60,000 nt of DNA from Strigamia acuminata (GCA_949358305.1 OX442323.1:126001-186000), one strand, 5' to 3'; positions 39,551-53,493 are shown, counted from the first letter of the stretch. The notes: a model not told the origin generated them from the letters alone. Program-made: numbers and translations.

Positions 39551-40957
39551 AAAATTTTGAGCCTATTTCACATCGCAGTTGACTTAGCACAAACGCCACA
39601 AGACCAATGTCTCTGAATGTTCAGAAATAGTGTTTAAACCTTAGTAGAAGGCTCCAATGTAAGTTTTAGAAACATCTAACTAATGATTTGGGAGAATAGA
39701 CTTTTGATCTCATCACAGTTGACTTAGCACAAACACCACAAGATTAATGTCTCTGAATGTTCAGAAATAGTGTTTAAACCTTAGTAGAAGGCTCCAATGT
39801 AAGTTTTAGAAACATCTAACTAATGATTTGGGAGAATAGACTTTTGATCTCATCACAGTTGACTTAGCACAAACACCACAAGACCAATGTCTCTGAATGT
39901 TCAGAAATAGTGTTTAAACCTTAGTAGAAGGCTCCAATGTAAGTTTTAGAAACATCTAACTAATGATTTGGGAGAATAGACTTTTGATCTCATCACAGTT
40001 GACTTAGCACAAACACCACAAGTCCAATGTCTCTGAATGTTCAGAAATAGTGTTTAAACCCTAGTAGAAGCCTTCAATTTAAATTTTAGCAACATCCAAG
40101 CACTGATTTGGGAGAATAGACTTTTGATCTCATCACAGATGACTTAGCACAAACACCACAAGATCAATGTCTCTGAATGTTCAGAAATAGGGTTTAAACC
40201 TTAGTAGAAGGCTCCAATGTAAGTTTTAGAAACATCTAACCAATGATTTGGGAGAATAGACTTTTGATCTCATCACAGATGACTTAGCACAAACACCACA
40301 AGACCAATGTCTCTGAATGTTCAGAAATAGGGTTTAAACCTTAGTAGAAGGCTCCAATGTAAGTTTTAGAAACATCTAACCAATGATTTGGGAGAATAGA
40401 CTTTTGATCTCATCACAGTTGACTTAGCACAAACACCACAAGACCAATGTCTCTGAATGTTCAGAAATAGTGTTTAAACCTTAGTAGAAAGCTCCAATGT
40501 AAGTTTTAGAAACATCTAACTAATGATTTGGGAGAATAGACTTTTGATCTCATCACAGTTGACTTAGCACAAACACCACAAGTCTAATGTCTCTGAATGT
40601 TCAGAAATAGTGTTTAATCCTTAGTAGAAGCCTTCAATTTAAATTTTAGCAACATCCAAGCACTGATTTGGGAGAATAGACTTTTGATCTCATCACAGTT
40701 GACTTAGCACAAACACCACAAGACCAATGTTTCTGAATGTTCAGAAATAGTGTTTAAACCTTAGTAGAAGGCTCCAATGTAAGTTTTAGAAACATCTAAC
40801 CAATGATTTGGGAGAATAGACTTTTGATCTCATCACAGTTGACTTAGCACAAACACCACAAGTCCAATGTCTCTGAATGTTCAGAAATAGTGTTTAAACC
40901 TTAGTAGAAGCCTTCAATGTAAGTTTTAGCAACATCCAAGCAATACATTTTGAAAAA
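39551..40957. repeat. HOR 31, 10-mer with altered opener
   Basis: Class order D C D G F F A G E Z. The opener has AAGGCTCC where class A has AAAGCTCC, so the boundary is joined to a D-like monomer. Private marks are GCCTATTTC (C at 39563), AAACGCC (G at 39595), GATCAATG (T at 40164) and TTTAATCC (T at 40618). All four recur in HOR 34. Confidence 0.95.
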
Positions 40958-42784
40958 AAAATTTTGAGCTTATTTTACATCGCAGTTGACTTAGCACAAA
41001 CACCACAAGACCAATGTCTCTGAATGTTCAGAAATAGTGTTTAAACCTTAGTAGAAAGCTCCAATGTAAGTTTTAGAAACATCTAACTAATGATTTGGGA
41101 GAATAGACTTTTGATCTCATCACAGTTGACTTAGCACAAACACCACAAGTCCAATGTCTCTGAATGTTCAGAAATAGTGTTTAAACCTTAGTAGAAGGCT
41201 CCAATGTAAGTTTTAGAAACATCTAACTAATGATTTGGGAGAATAGACTTTTGATCTCATCACAGTTGACTTAGCACAAACACCACAAGATTAATGTCTC
41301 TGAATGTTCAGAAATAGTGTTTAAACCTTAGTAGAAGGCTCCAATGTAAGTTTTAGAAACATCTAACTAATGATTTGGGAGAATAGACTTTTGATCTCAT
41401 CACAGTTGACTTAGCACAAACACCACAAGATTAATGTCTCTGAATGTTCAGAAATAGTGTTTAAACCTTAGTAGAAGGCTCCAATGTAAGTTTTAGAAAC
41501 ATCTAACTAATGATTTGGGAGAATAGACTTTTGATCTCATCACAGTTGACTTAGCACAAACACCACAAGACCAATGTCTCTGAATGTTCAGAAATAGTGT
41601 TTAAACCTTAGTAGAAGGCTCCAATGTAAGTTTTAGAAATATCTAACTAATGATTTGGGAGAATAGACTTTTGATCTCATCACAGTTGACTTAGCACAAA
41701 CACCACAAGTCCAATGTCTCTGAATGTTCAGAAATAGTGTTTAAACCTTAGTAGAAGGCTCCAATGTAAGTTTTAGAAACATCTAACTAATGATTTGGGA
41801 GAATAGACTTTTGATCTCATCACAGTTGACTTAGCACAAACACCACAAGATTAATGTCTCTGAATGTTCAGAAATAGTGTTTAAACCTTAGTAGAAGGCT
41901 CCAATGTAAGTTTTAGAAACATCTAACTAATGATTTGGGAGAATAGACTTTTGATCTCATCACAGTTGACTTAGCACAAACACCACAAGACCAATGTCTC
42001 TGAATGTTCAGAAATAGTGTTTAAACCTTAGTAGAAGGCTCCAATGTAAGTTTTAGAAACATCTAACTAATGATTTGGGAGAATAGACTTTTGATCTCAT
42101 CACAGATGACTTAGCACAAACACCACAAGACCAATGTCTCTGAATGTTCAGAAATAGGGTTTAAACCTTAGTAGAAGGCTCCAATGTAAGTTTTAGAAAC
42201 ATCTAACCAATGATTTGGGAGAATAGACTTTTGATCTCATCACAGTTGACTTAGCACAAACACCACAAGACCAATGTCTCTGAATGTTCAGAAATAGTGT
42301 TTAAACCTTAGTAGAAAGCTCCAATGTAAGTTTTAGAAACATCTAACTAATGATTTGGGAGAATAGACTTTTGATCTCATCACAGTTGACTTAGCACAAA
42401 CACCACAAGTCTAATGTCTCTGAATGTTCAGAAATAGTGTTTAAACCTTAGTAGAAGCCTTCAATTTAAATTTTAGCAACATCCAAGCACTGATTTGGGA
42501 GAATAGACTTTTGATCTCATCACAGTTGACTTAGCACAAACACCACAAGACCAATGTTTCTGAATGTTCAGAAATAGTGTTTAAACCTTAGTAGAAGGCT
42601 CCAATGTAAGTTTTAGAAACATCTAACCAATGATTTGGGAGAATAGACTTTTGATCTCATCACAGTTGACTTAGCACAAACACCACAAGTCCAATGTCTC
42701 TGAATGTTCAGAAATAGTGTTTAAACCTTAGTAGAAGCCTTCAATGTAAGTTTTAGCAACATCCAAGCAATACATTTTGAAAAA
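40958..42784. repeat. HOR 32, 13-mer
   Basis: Class order A B C C Dt B C D F A G E Z. The preceding boundary has TATTTTACAT (T at 40976). Two C monomers stand side by side. It contains the leftmost Dt mark (GAAATATC, T at 41640). It is the 12-mer of HORs 39 and 42 plus one C monomer. Confidence 0.95.
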
Positions 42785-45171
42785 AAAATTTTGAGCTTAT
42801 TTCACATCGCAGTTGACTTAGCACAAACACCACAAGACCAATGTCTCTGAATGTTCAGAAATAGTGTTTAAACCTTAGTAGAAAGCTCCAATGTAAGTTT
42901 TAGAAACATCTAACTAATGATTTGGGAGAATAGACTTTTGATCTCATCACAGTTGACTTAGCACAAACACCACAAGATTAATGTCTCTGAATGTTCAGAA
43001 ATAGTGTTTAAACCTTAGTAGAAGGCTCCAATGTAAGTTTTAGAAACATCTAACTAATGATTTGGGAGAATAGACTTTTGATCTCATCACAGTTGACTTA
43101 GCACAAACACCACAAGACCAATGTCTCTGAATGTTCAGAAATAGTGTTTAAACCTTAGTAGAAGGCTCCAATGTAAGTTTTAGAAATATCTAACTAATGA
43201 TTTGGGAGAATAGACTTTTGATCTCATCACAGTTGACTTAGCACAAACACCACAAGTCCAATGTCTCTGAATGTTCAGAAATAGTGTTTAAACCTTAGTA
43301 GAAGGCTCCAATGTAAGTTTTAGAAACATCTAACTAATGATTTGGGAGAATAGACTTTTGATCTCATCACAGTTGACTTAGCACAAACACCACAAGATTA
43401 ATGTCTCTGAATGTTCAGAAATAGTGTTTAAACCTTAGTAGAAGGCTCCAATGTAAGTTTTAGAAACATCTAACCAATGATTTGGGAGAATAGACTTTTG
43501 ATCTCATCACAGTTGACTTAGCACAAACACCACAAGTCCAATGTCTCTGAATGTTCAGAAATAGTGTTAAAACCCTAGTAGAAGCCTTTAATTTAAATTT
43601 TAGCAACATCCAAGCACTGATTTGGGAGAATAGACTTTTGATCTCATCACAGATGACTTAGCACAAACACCACAAGACCAATGTCTCTGAATGTTCAGAA
43701 ATAGGGTTTAAACCTTAGTAGAAGGCTCCAATGTAAGTTTTAGAAACATCTAACCAATGATTTGGGAGAATAGACTTTTGATCTCATCACAGTTGACTTA
43801 GCACAAACACCACAAGTCCAATGTCTCTGAATGTTCAGAAATAGTGTTTAAACCTTAGTAGAAAACTTCAATGTAAGTTTTAGCAACATCCAAGCGCTGA
43901 TTTGGGAGAATAGACTTTTGATCTCATCACAGTTGACTTAGCACAAACACCACAAGACAAATGTCTCTGAATGTTCAGAAATAGTGTTTAAACCTTAGTA
44001 GAAGACTTCAATGTAAGTTTTAGCAACATCCAAGCACTGATTTGGGAGAATAGACTTTTGATCTCATCACAGTTGACTTAGCACAAACACCACAAGACCA
44101 ATGTTTCTGAATGTTCAGAAATAGTGTTTAAACCTTAGTAGAAGGCTCCAATGTAAGTTTTAGAAACATCTAACTAATGATTTGGGAGAATAGACTTTTG
44201 ATCTCATCACAGTTGACTTAGCACAAACACCACAAGTCCAATGTCTCTGAATGTTCAGAAATAGTGTTTAAACCCTAGTAGAAGCCTTCAATTTAAATTT
44301 TAGCAACATCCAAGCACTGATTTGGGAGAATAGACTTTTGATCTCATCACAGATGACTTAGCACAAACACCACAAGACCAATGTCTCTGAATGTTCAGAA
44401 ATAGGGTTTAAACCTTAGTAGAAGGCTCCAATGTAAGTTTTAGAAACATCTAACCAATGATTTGGGAGAATAGACTTTTGATCTCATCACAGTTGACTTA
44501 GCACAAACACCACAAGTCCAATGTCTCTGAATGTTCAGAAATAGTGTTTAAACCTTAGTAGAAGACTTCAATGTAAGTTTTAGCAACATCCAAGCGCTGA
44601 TTTGGGAGAATAGACTTTTGATCTCATCACAGTTGACTTAGCACAAACACCACAAGACAAATGTCTCTGAATGTTTAGAAATAGTGTTTAAACCTTAGTA
44701 GAAGACTTCAATGTAAGTTTTAGCAACATCCAAGCACTGATTTGGGAGAATAGACTTTTGATCTCATCACAGTTGACTTAGCACAAACACCACAAGTCCA
44801 ATGTCTCTGAATGTTCAGAAATAGTGTTTAAACCTTAGTAGAAGGCTCCAATGTAAGTTTTAGAAACATCTAACTAATGATTTGGGAGAATAGACTTTTG
44901 ATCTCATCACAGTTGACTTAGCACAAACACCACAAGACCAATGTTTCTGAATGTTCAGAAATAGTGTTTAAACCTTAGTAGAAGGCTCCAATGTAAGTTT
45001 TAGAAACATCTAACCAATGATTTGGGAGAATAGACTTTTGATCTCATCACAGTTGACTTAGCACAAACACCACAAGTCCAATGTCTCTGAATGTAAAGAA
45101 ATAGTGTTTAAACCTTAGTAGAAGCCTTCAATGTAAGTTTTAGCAACATCCAAGCAATACATTTTGAAAAA
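42785..45171. repeat. HOR 33, 17-mer with hybrid fifth monomer
   Basis: Class order A C Dt B C G F H H E' G F H H B E Z. Monomers 1-5 match the start of HOR 36 and monomers 6-17 match HOR 30 monomers 7-18. The fifth monomer (43372-43511) is the join between these two halves. Confidence 0.95.
43372..43511. repeat. Hybrid C/E monomer at the 5,621-bp duplication junction
   Basis: This monomer begins GATTAATGTCTCTG (class C) and ends CTAACCAATG. In every other C monomer I checked, the end is CTAACTAATG. The left flank matches HOR 36 and the right flank HOR 30, so the exchange point lies between 43406 and 43475. Confidence 0.9.
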
Positions 45172-46578
45172 AAAATTTTGAGCCTATTTCACATCGCAGT
45201 TGACTTAGCACAAACGCCACAAGACCAATGTCTCTGAATGTTCAGAAATAGTGTTTAAACCTTAGTAGAAGGCTCCAATGTAAGTTTTAGAAACATCTAA
45301 CTAATGATTTGGGAGAATAGACTTTTGATCTCATCACAGTTGACTTAGCACAAACACCACAAGATTAATGTCTCTGAATGTTCAGAAATAGTGTTTAAAC
45401 CTTAGTAGAAGGCTCCAATGTAAGTTTTAGAAACATCTAACTAATGATTTGGGAGAATAGACTTTTGATCTCATCACAGTTGACTTAGCACAAACACCAC
45501 AAGACCAATGTCTCTGAATGTTCAGAAATAGTGTTTAAACCTTAGTAGAAGGCTCCAATGTAAGTTTTAGAAACATCTAACTAATGATTTGGGAGAATAG
45601 ACTTTTGATCTCATCACAGTTGACTTAGCACAAACACCACAAGTCCAATGTCTCTGAATGTTCAGAAATAGTGTTTAAACCCTAGTAGAAGCCTTCAATT
45701 TAAATTTTAGCAACATCCAAGCACTGATTTGGGAGAATAGACTTTTGATCTCATCACAGATGACTTAGCACAAACACCACAAGATCAATGTCTCTGAATG
45801 TTCAGAAATAGGGTTTAAACCTTAGTAGAAGGCTCCAATGTAAGTTTTAGAAACATCTAACCAATGATTTGGGAGAATAGACTTTTGATCTCATCACAGA
45901 TGACTTAGCACAAACACCACAAGACCAATGTCTCTGAATGTTCAGAAATAGGGTTTAAACCTTAGTAGAAGGCTCCAATGTAAGTTTTAGAAACATCTAA
46001 CCAATGATTTGGGAGAATAGACTTTTGATCTCATCACAGTTGACTTAGCACAAACACCACAAGACCAATGTCTCTGAATGTTCAGAAATAGTGTTTAAAC
46101 CTTAGTAGAAAGCTCCAATGTAAGTTTTAGAAACATCTAACTAATGATTTGGGAGAATAGACTTTTGATCTCATCACAGTTGACTTAGCACAAACACCAC
46201 AAGTCTAATGTCTCTGAATGTTCAGAAATAGTGTTTAATCCTTAGTAGAAGCCTTCAATTTAAATTTTAGCAACATCCAAGCACTGATTTGGGAGAATAG
46301 ACTTTTGATCTCATCACAGTTGACTTAGCACAAACACCACAAGACCAATGTTTCTGAATGTTCAGAAATAGTGTTTAAACCTTAGTAGAAGGCTCCAATG
46401 TAAGTTTTAGAAACATCTAACCAATGATTTGGGAGAATAGACTTTTGATCTCATCACAGTTGACTTAGCACAAACACCACAAGTCCAATGTCTCTGAATG
46501 TTCAGAAATAGTGTTTAAACCTTAGTAGAAGCCTTCAATGTAAGTTTTAGCAACATCCAAGCAATACATTTTGAAAAA
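45172..46578. repeat. HOR 34, 10-mer (copy of HOR 31)
   Basis: Class order D C D G F F A G E Z. It shares all four private marks with HOR 31, here at 45184, 45216, 45785 and 46239, each exactly 5,621 bases later. Confidence 0.95.
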
Positions 46579-48405
46579 AAAATTTTGAGCTTATTTTACA
46601 TCGCAGTTGACTTAGCACAAACACCACAAGACCAATGTCTCTGAATGTTCAGAAATAGTGTTTAAACCTTAGTAGAAAGCTCCAATGTAAGTTTTAGAAA
46701 CATCTAACTAATGATTTGGGAGAATAGACTTTTGATCTCATCACAGTTGACTTAGCACAAACACCACAAGTCCAATGTCTCTGAATGTTCAGAAATAGTG
46801 TTTAAACCTTAGTAGAAGGCTCCAATGTAAGTTTTAGAAACATCTAACTAATGATTTGGGAGAATAGACTTTTGATCTCATCACAGTTGACTTAGCACAA
46901 ACACCACAAGATTAATGTCTCTGAATGTTCAGAAATAGTGTTTAAACCTTAGTAGAAGGCTCCAATGTAAGTTTTAGAAACATCTAACTAATGATTTGGG
47001 AGAATAGACTTTTGATCTCATCACAGTTGACTTAGCACAAACACCACAAGATTAATGTCTCTGAATGTTCAGAAATAGTGTTTAAACCTTAGTAGAAGGC
47101 TCCAATGTAAGTTTTAGAAACATCTAACTAATGATTTGGGAGAATAGACTTTTGATCTCATCACAGTTGACTTAGCACAAACACCACAAGACCAATGTCT
47201 CTGAATGTTCAGAAATAGTGTTTAAACCTTAGTAGAAGGCTCCAATGTAAGTTTTAGAAATATCTAACTAATGATTTGGGAGAATAGACTTTTGATCTCA
47301 TCACAGTTGACTTAGCACAAACACCACAAGTCCAATGTCTCTGAATGTTCAGAAATAGTGTTTAAACCTTAGTAGAAGGCTCCAATGTAAGTTTTAGAAA
47401 CATCTAACTAATGATTTGGGAGAATAGACTTTTGATCTCATCACAGTTGACTTAGCACAAACACCACAAGATTAATGTCTCTGAATGTTCAGAAATAGTG
47501 TTTAAACCTTAGTAGAAGGCTCCAATGTAAGTTTTAGAAACATCTAACTAATGATTTGGGAGAATAGACTTTTGATCTCATCACAGTTGACTTAGCACAA
47601 ACACCACAAGACCAATGTCTCTGAATGTTCAGAAATAGTGTTTAAACCTTAGTAGAAGGCTCCAATGTAAGTTTTAGAAACATCTAACTAATGATTTGGG
47701 AGAATAGACTTTTGATCTCATCACAGATGACTTAGCACAAACACCACAAGACCAATGTCTCTGAATGTTCAGAAATAGGGTTTAAACCTTAGTAGAAGGC
47801 TCCAATGTAAGTTTTAGAAACATCTAACCAATGATTTGGGAGAATAGACTTTTGATCTCATCACAGTTGACTTAGCACAAACACCACAAGACCAATGTCT
47901 CTGAATGTTCAGAAATAGTGTTTAAACCTTAGTAGAAAGCTCCAATGTAAGTTTTAGAAACATCTAACTAATGATTTGGGAGAATAGACTTTTGATCTCA
48001 TCACAGTTGACTTAGCACAAACACCACAAGTCTAATGTCTCTGAATGTTCAGAAATAGTGTTTAAACCTTAGTAGAAGCCTTCAATTTAAATTTTAGCAA
48101 CATCCAAGCACTGATTTGGGAGAATAGACTTTTGATCTCATCACAGTTGACTTAGCACAAACACCACAAGACCAATGTTTCTGAATGTTCAGAAATAGTG
48201 TTTAAACCTTAGTAGAAGGCTCCAATGTAAGTTTTAGAAACATCTAACCAATGATTTGGGAGAATAGACTTTTGATCTCATCACAGTTGACTTAGCACAA
48301 ACACCACAAGTCCAATGTCTCTGAATGTTCAGAAATAGTGTTTAAACCTTAGTAGAAGCCTTCAATGTAAGTTTTAGCAACATCCAAGCAATACATTTTG
48401 AAAAA
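46579..48405. repeat. HOR 35, 13-mer (copy of HOR 32)
   Basis: Class order A B C C Dt B C D F A G E Z. It shares TATTTTACAT (T at 46597), the paired C monomers and Dt (T at 47261) with HOR 32. Confidence 0.95.
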
Positions 48406-49952
48406 AAAATTTTGAGCTTATTTCACATCGCAGTTGACTTAGCACAAACACCACAAGACCAATGTCTCTGAATGTTCAGAAATAGTGTTTAAACCTTAGT
48501 AGAAAGCTCCAATGTAAGTTTTAGAAACATCTAACTAATGATTTGGGAGAATAGACTTTTGATCTCATCACAGTTGACTTAGCACAAACACCACAAGATT
48601 AATGTCTCTGAATGTTCAGAAATAGTGTTTAAACCTTAGTAGAAGGCTCCAATGTAAGTTTTAGAAACATCTAACTAATGATTTGGGAGAATAGACTTTT
48701 GATCTCATCACAGTTGACTTAGCACAAACACCACAAGACCAATGTCTCTGAATGTTCAGAAATAGTGTTTAAACCTTAGTAGAAGGCTCCAATGTAAGTT
48801 TTAGAAATATCTAACTAATGATTTGGGAGAATAGACTTTTGATCTCATCACAGTTGACTTAGCACAAACACCACAAGTCCAATGTCTCTGAATGTTCAGA
48901 AATAGTGTTTAAACCTTAGTAGAAGGCTCCAATGTAAGTTTTAGAAACATCTAACTAATGATTTGGGAGAATAGACTTTTGATCTCATCACAGTTGACTT
49001 AGCACAAACACCACAAGATTAATGTCTCTGAATGTTCAGAAATAGTGTTTAAACCTTAGTAGAAGGCTCCAATGTAAGTTTTAGAAACATCTAACTAATG
49101 ATTTGGGAGAATAGACTTTTGATCTCATCACAGTTGACTTAGCACAAACACCACAAGACCAATGTCTCTGAATGTTCAGAAATAGTGTTTAAACCTTAGT
49201 AGAAGGCTCCAATGTAAGTTTTAGAAACATCTAACTAATGATTTGGGAGAATAGACTTTTGATCTCATCACAGATGACTTAGCACAAACACCACAAGACC
49301 AATGTCTCTGAATGTTCAGAAATAGGGTTTAAACCTTAGTAGAAGGCTCCAATGTAAGTTTTAGAAACATCTAACCAATGATTTGGGAGAATAGACTTTT
49401 GATCTCATCACAGTTGACTTAGCACAAACACCACAAGACCAATGTCTCTGAATGTTCAGAAATAGTGTTTAAACCTTAGTAGAAAGCTCCAATGTAAGTT
49501 TTAGAAACATCTAACTAATGATTTGGGAGAATAGACTTTTGATCTCATCACAGTTGACTTAGCACAAACACCACAAGTCTAATGTCTCTGAATGTTCAGA
49601 AATAGTGTTTAAACCTTAGTAGAAGCCTTCAATTTAAATTTTAGCAACATCCAAGCACTGATTTGGGAGAATAGACTTTTGATCTCATCACAGTTGACTT
49701 AGCACAAACACCACAAGACCAATGTTTCTGAATGTTCAGAAATAGTGTTTAAACCTTAGTAGAAGGCTCCAATGTAAGTTTTAGAAACATCTAACCAATG
49801 ATTTGGGAGAATAGACTTTTGATCTCATCACAGTTGACTTAGCACAAACACCACAAGTCCAATGTCTCTGAATGTTCAGAAATAGTGTTTAAACCTTAGT
49901 AGAAGCCTTCAATGTAAGTTTTAGCAACATCCAAGCAATACATTTTGAAAAA
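48406..49952. repeat. HOR 36, 11-mer
   Basis: Class order A C Dt B C D F A G E Z. It is the HOR 39/42 type lacking the B monomer at position 2. Its first five monomers match HOR 33. Confidence 0.95.
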
Positions 49953-52759
49953 AAAATTTTGAGCTTATTTCACATCGCAGTTGACTTAGCACAAACACCA
50001 CAAGACCAATGTCTCTGAATGTTCAGAAATAGTGTTTAAACCTTAGTAGAAAGCTCCAATGTAAGTTTTAGAAACATCTAACTAATGATTTGGGAGAATA
50101 GACTTTTGATCTCATCACAGTTGACTTAGCACAAACACCACAAGTCCAATGTCTCTGAATGTTCAGAAATAGTGTTTAAACCTTAGTAGAAGGCTCCAAT
50201 GTAAGTTTTAGAAACATCTAACTAATGATTTGGGAGAATAGACTTTTGATCTCATCACAGTTGACTTAGCACAAACACCACAAGACCAATGTCTCTGAAT
50301 GTTCAGAAATAGTGTTTAAACCTTAGTAGAAGGCTCCAATGTAAGTTTTAGAAATATCTAACTAATGATTTGGGAGAATAGACTTTTGATCTCATCACAG
50401 TTGACTTAGCACAAACACCACAAGACCAATGTCTCTGAATGTTCAGAAATAGTGTTTAAACCTTAGTAGAAGGCTCCAATGTAAGTTTTAGAAACATCTA
50501 ACTAATGATTTGGGAGAATAGACTTTTGATCTCATCACAGATGACTTAGCACAAACACCACAAGACCAATGTCTCTGAATGTTCAGAAATAGGGTTTAAA
50601 CCTTAGTAGAAGGCTCCAATGTAAGTTTTAGAAACATCTAACCAATGATTTGGGAGAATAGACTTTTGATCTCATCACAGTTGACTTAGCACAAACACCA
50701 CAAGACCAATGTCTCTGAATGTTCAGAAATAGTGTTTAAACCTTAGTAGAAAGCTCCAATGTAAGTTTTAGAAACATCTAACTAATGATTTGGGAGAATA
50801 GACTTTTGATCTCATCACAGTTGACTTAGCACAAACACCACAAGTCTAATGTCTCTGAATGTTCAGAAATAGTGTTTAAACCTTAGTAGAAGGCTCCAAT
50901 GTAAGTTTTAGAAACATCTAACTAATGATTTGGGAGAATAGACTTTTGATCTCATCACAGATGACTTAGCACAAACACCACAAGACCAATGTCTCTGAAT
51001 GTTCAGAAATAGGGTTTAAACCTTAGTAGAAGGCTCCAATGTAAGTTTTAGAAACATCTAACCAATGATTTGGGAGAATAGACTTTTGATCTCATCACAG
51101 TTGACTTAGCACAAACACCACAAGACCAATGTCTCTGAATGTTCAGAAATAGTGTTTAAACCTTAGTAGAAAGCTCCAATGTAAGTTTTAGAAACATCTA
51201 ACTAATGATTTGGGAGAATAGACTTTTGATCTCATCACAGTTGACTTAGCACAAACACCACAAGTCCAATGTCTCTGAATGTTCAGAAATAGTGTTTAAA
51301 CCTTAGTAGAAGGCTCCAATGTAAGTTTTAGAAACATCTAACTAATGATTTGGGAGAATAGACTTTTGATCTCATCACAGTTGACTTAGCACAAACACCA
51401 CAAGATTAATGTCTCTGAATGTTCAGAAATAGTGTTTAAACCTTAGTAGAAGGCTCCAATGTAAGTTTTAGAAACATCTAACTAATGATTTGGGAGAATA
51501 GACTTTTGATCTCATCACAGTTGACTTAGCACAAACACCACAAGACCAATGTCTCTGAATGTTCAGAAATAGTGTTTAAACCTTAGTAGAAGGCTCCAAT
51601 GTAAGTTTTAGAAATATCTAACTAATGATTTGGGAGAATAGACTTTTGATCTCATCACAGTTGACTTAGCACAAACACCACAAGTCCAATGTCTCTGAAT
51701 GTTCAGAAATAGTGTTTAAACCTTTGTAGAAGGCTCCAATGTAAGTTTTAGAAACATCTAACTAATGATTTGGGAGAATAGACTTTTGATCTCATCACAG
51801 TTGACTTAGCACAAACACCACAAGATTAATGTCTCTGAATGTTCAGAAATAGTGTTTAAACCTTAGTAGAAGGCTCCAATGTAAGTTTTAGAAACATCTA
51901 ACTAATGATTTGGGAGAATAGACTTTTGATCTCATCACAGTTGACTTAGCACAAACACCACAAGACCAATGTCTCTGAATGTTCAGAAATAGTGTTTAAA
52001 CCTTAGTAGAAGGCTCCAATGTAAGTTTTAGAAACATCTAACTAATGATTTGGGAGAATAGACTTTTGATCTCATCACAGATGACTTAGCACAAACACCA
52101 CAAGACCAATGTCTCTGAATGTTCAGAAATAGGGTTTAAACCTTAGTAGAAGGCTCCAATGTAAGTTTTAGAAACATCTAACCAATGATTTGGGAGAATA
52201 GACTTTTGATCTCATCACAGTTGACTTAGCACAAACACCACAAGACCAATGTCTCTGAATGTTCAGAAATAGTGTTTAAACCTTAGTAGAAAGCTCCAAT
52301 GTAAGTTTTAGAAACATCTAACTAATGATTTGGGAGAATAGACTTTTGATCTCATCACAGTTGACTTAGCACAAACACCACAAGTCTAATGTCTCTGAAT
52401 GTTCAGAAATAGTGTTTAAACCTTAGTAGAAGCCTTCAATTTAAATTTTAGCAACATCCAAGCACTGATTTGGGAGAATAGACTTTTGATCTCATCACAG
52501 TTGACTTAGCACAAACACCACAAGACCAATGTTTCTGAATGTTCAGAAATAGTGTTTAAACCTTAGTAGAAGGCTCCAATGTAAGTTTTAGAAACATCTA
52601 ACCAATGATTTGGGAGAATAGACTTTTGATCTCATCACAGTTGACTTAGCACAAACACCACAAGTCCAATGTCTCTGAATGTTCAGAAATAGTGTTTAAA
52701 CCTTAGTAGAAGCCTTCAATGTAAGTTTTAGCAACATCCAAGCAATACATTTTGAAAAA
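49953..52759. repeat. HOR 37, 20-mer: fused HORs lacking internal boundaries
   Basis: Class order A B Dt D F A (GTCT hybrid) F A B C Dt B C D F A G E Z. Monomers 9-20 (from 51100) have the same order as the complete 12-mer HOR 39, including the private CCTTTGTAG at about 51722, but no A9 boundary precedes them. The internal class-A monomer stands where an opener should be. It is the longest HOR in the window. Confidence 0.95.
50820..50959. repeat. Hybrid GTCT monomer inside HOR 37
   Basis: It begins with GTCT, the mark of class G, but continues AAGGCTCC and CTAACTAATG as in B or D. All other internal GTCT monomers carry CCTTCAATTTAAAT and CCAAGCACTG. It marks one of the fusion points that built the 20-mer. 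Confidence 0.88.
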
Positions 52760-53466
52760 AAAATTTTGAGCTTATTTCACATCGCAGTTGACTTAGCACA
52801 AACACCACAAGACCAATGTCTCTGAATGTTCAGAAATAGTGTTTAAACCTTAGTAGAAGGCTCCAATGTAAGTTTTAGAAATATCTAACTAATGATTTGG
52901 GAGAATAGACTTTTGATCTCATCACAGTTGACTTAGCACAAACACCACAAGACCAATGTCTCTGAATGTTCAGAAATAGTGTTTAAACCTTAGTAGAAGG
53001 CTCCAATGTAAGTTTTAGAAACATCTAACTAATGATTTGGGAGAATAGACTTTTGATCTCATCACAGATGACTTAGCACAAACACCACAAGACCAATGTC
53101 TCTGAATGTTCAGAAATAGGGTTTAAATCTTAGTAGAAGGCTCCAATGTAAGTTTTAGAAACATCTAACCAATGATTTGGGAGAATAGACTTTTGATCTC
53201 ATCACAGTTGACTTAGCACAAACACCACAAGACCAATGTCTCTGAATGTTCAGAAATAGTGTTTAAACCTTAGTAGAAAGCTCCAATGTAAGTTTTAGAA
53301 ACATCTAACTAATGATTTGGGAGAATAGACTTTTGATCTCATCACAGTTGACTTAGCACAAACACCACAAGTCTAATGTCTCTGAATGTTCAGAAATAGT
53401 GTTTAAACCTTAGTAGAAGCCTTCAATGTAAGTTTTAGCAACATCCAAGCAATACATTTTGAAAAA
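52760..53466. repeat. HOR 38, 5-mer, shortest HOR, hybrid at both ends
   Basis: Class order Dt D F A Z. The opener (52787-52926) is a Dt monomer (AAGGCTCC and GAAATATC) joined directly to the boundary. The terminal monomer starts with GTCT, the mark of G, and ends as Z. The F monomer has a private TTTAAATCT at 53121-53130. Compared with HOR 40, monomers A B C are missing at the left. Confidence 0.95.
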
Positions 53467-53493
53467 AAAATTTTGAGCTTATTTCACATCGCA
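53347..53493. repeat. Hybrid G/Z terminal monomer of HOR 38
   Basis: GTCT at the start and CCTTCAATGTAAG plus the boundary tail at the end. In full-length relatives GTCT marks a G monomer two places before the terminal one, so this is a two-monomer deletion joined inside the monomer. HOR 40 has the same join at 56161-56307. Confidence 0.88.

Larger units (their letters stand above)
37785..49096. repeat. 5,621-bp tandem duplication with shared private substitutions
   Basis: Copy 1 begins between 37785 and 37854 and copy 2 between 43406 and 43475. Copy 2 ends between 49027 and 49096. Shared marks all lie exactly 5,621 bases apart: 39563/45184, 39595/45216, 40164/45785, 40618/46239, 40976/46597, 41640/47261 and 43187/48808, as well as TGTTTAGAA and TGTAAAGAA. 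I saw no difference between copies. Confidence 0.93.
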
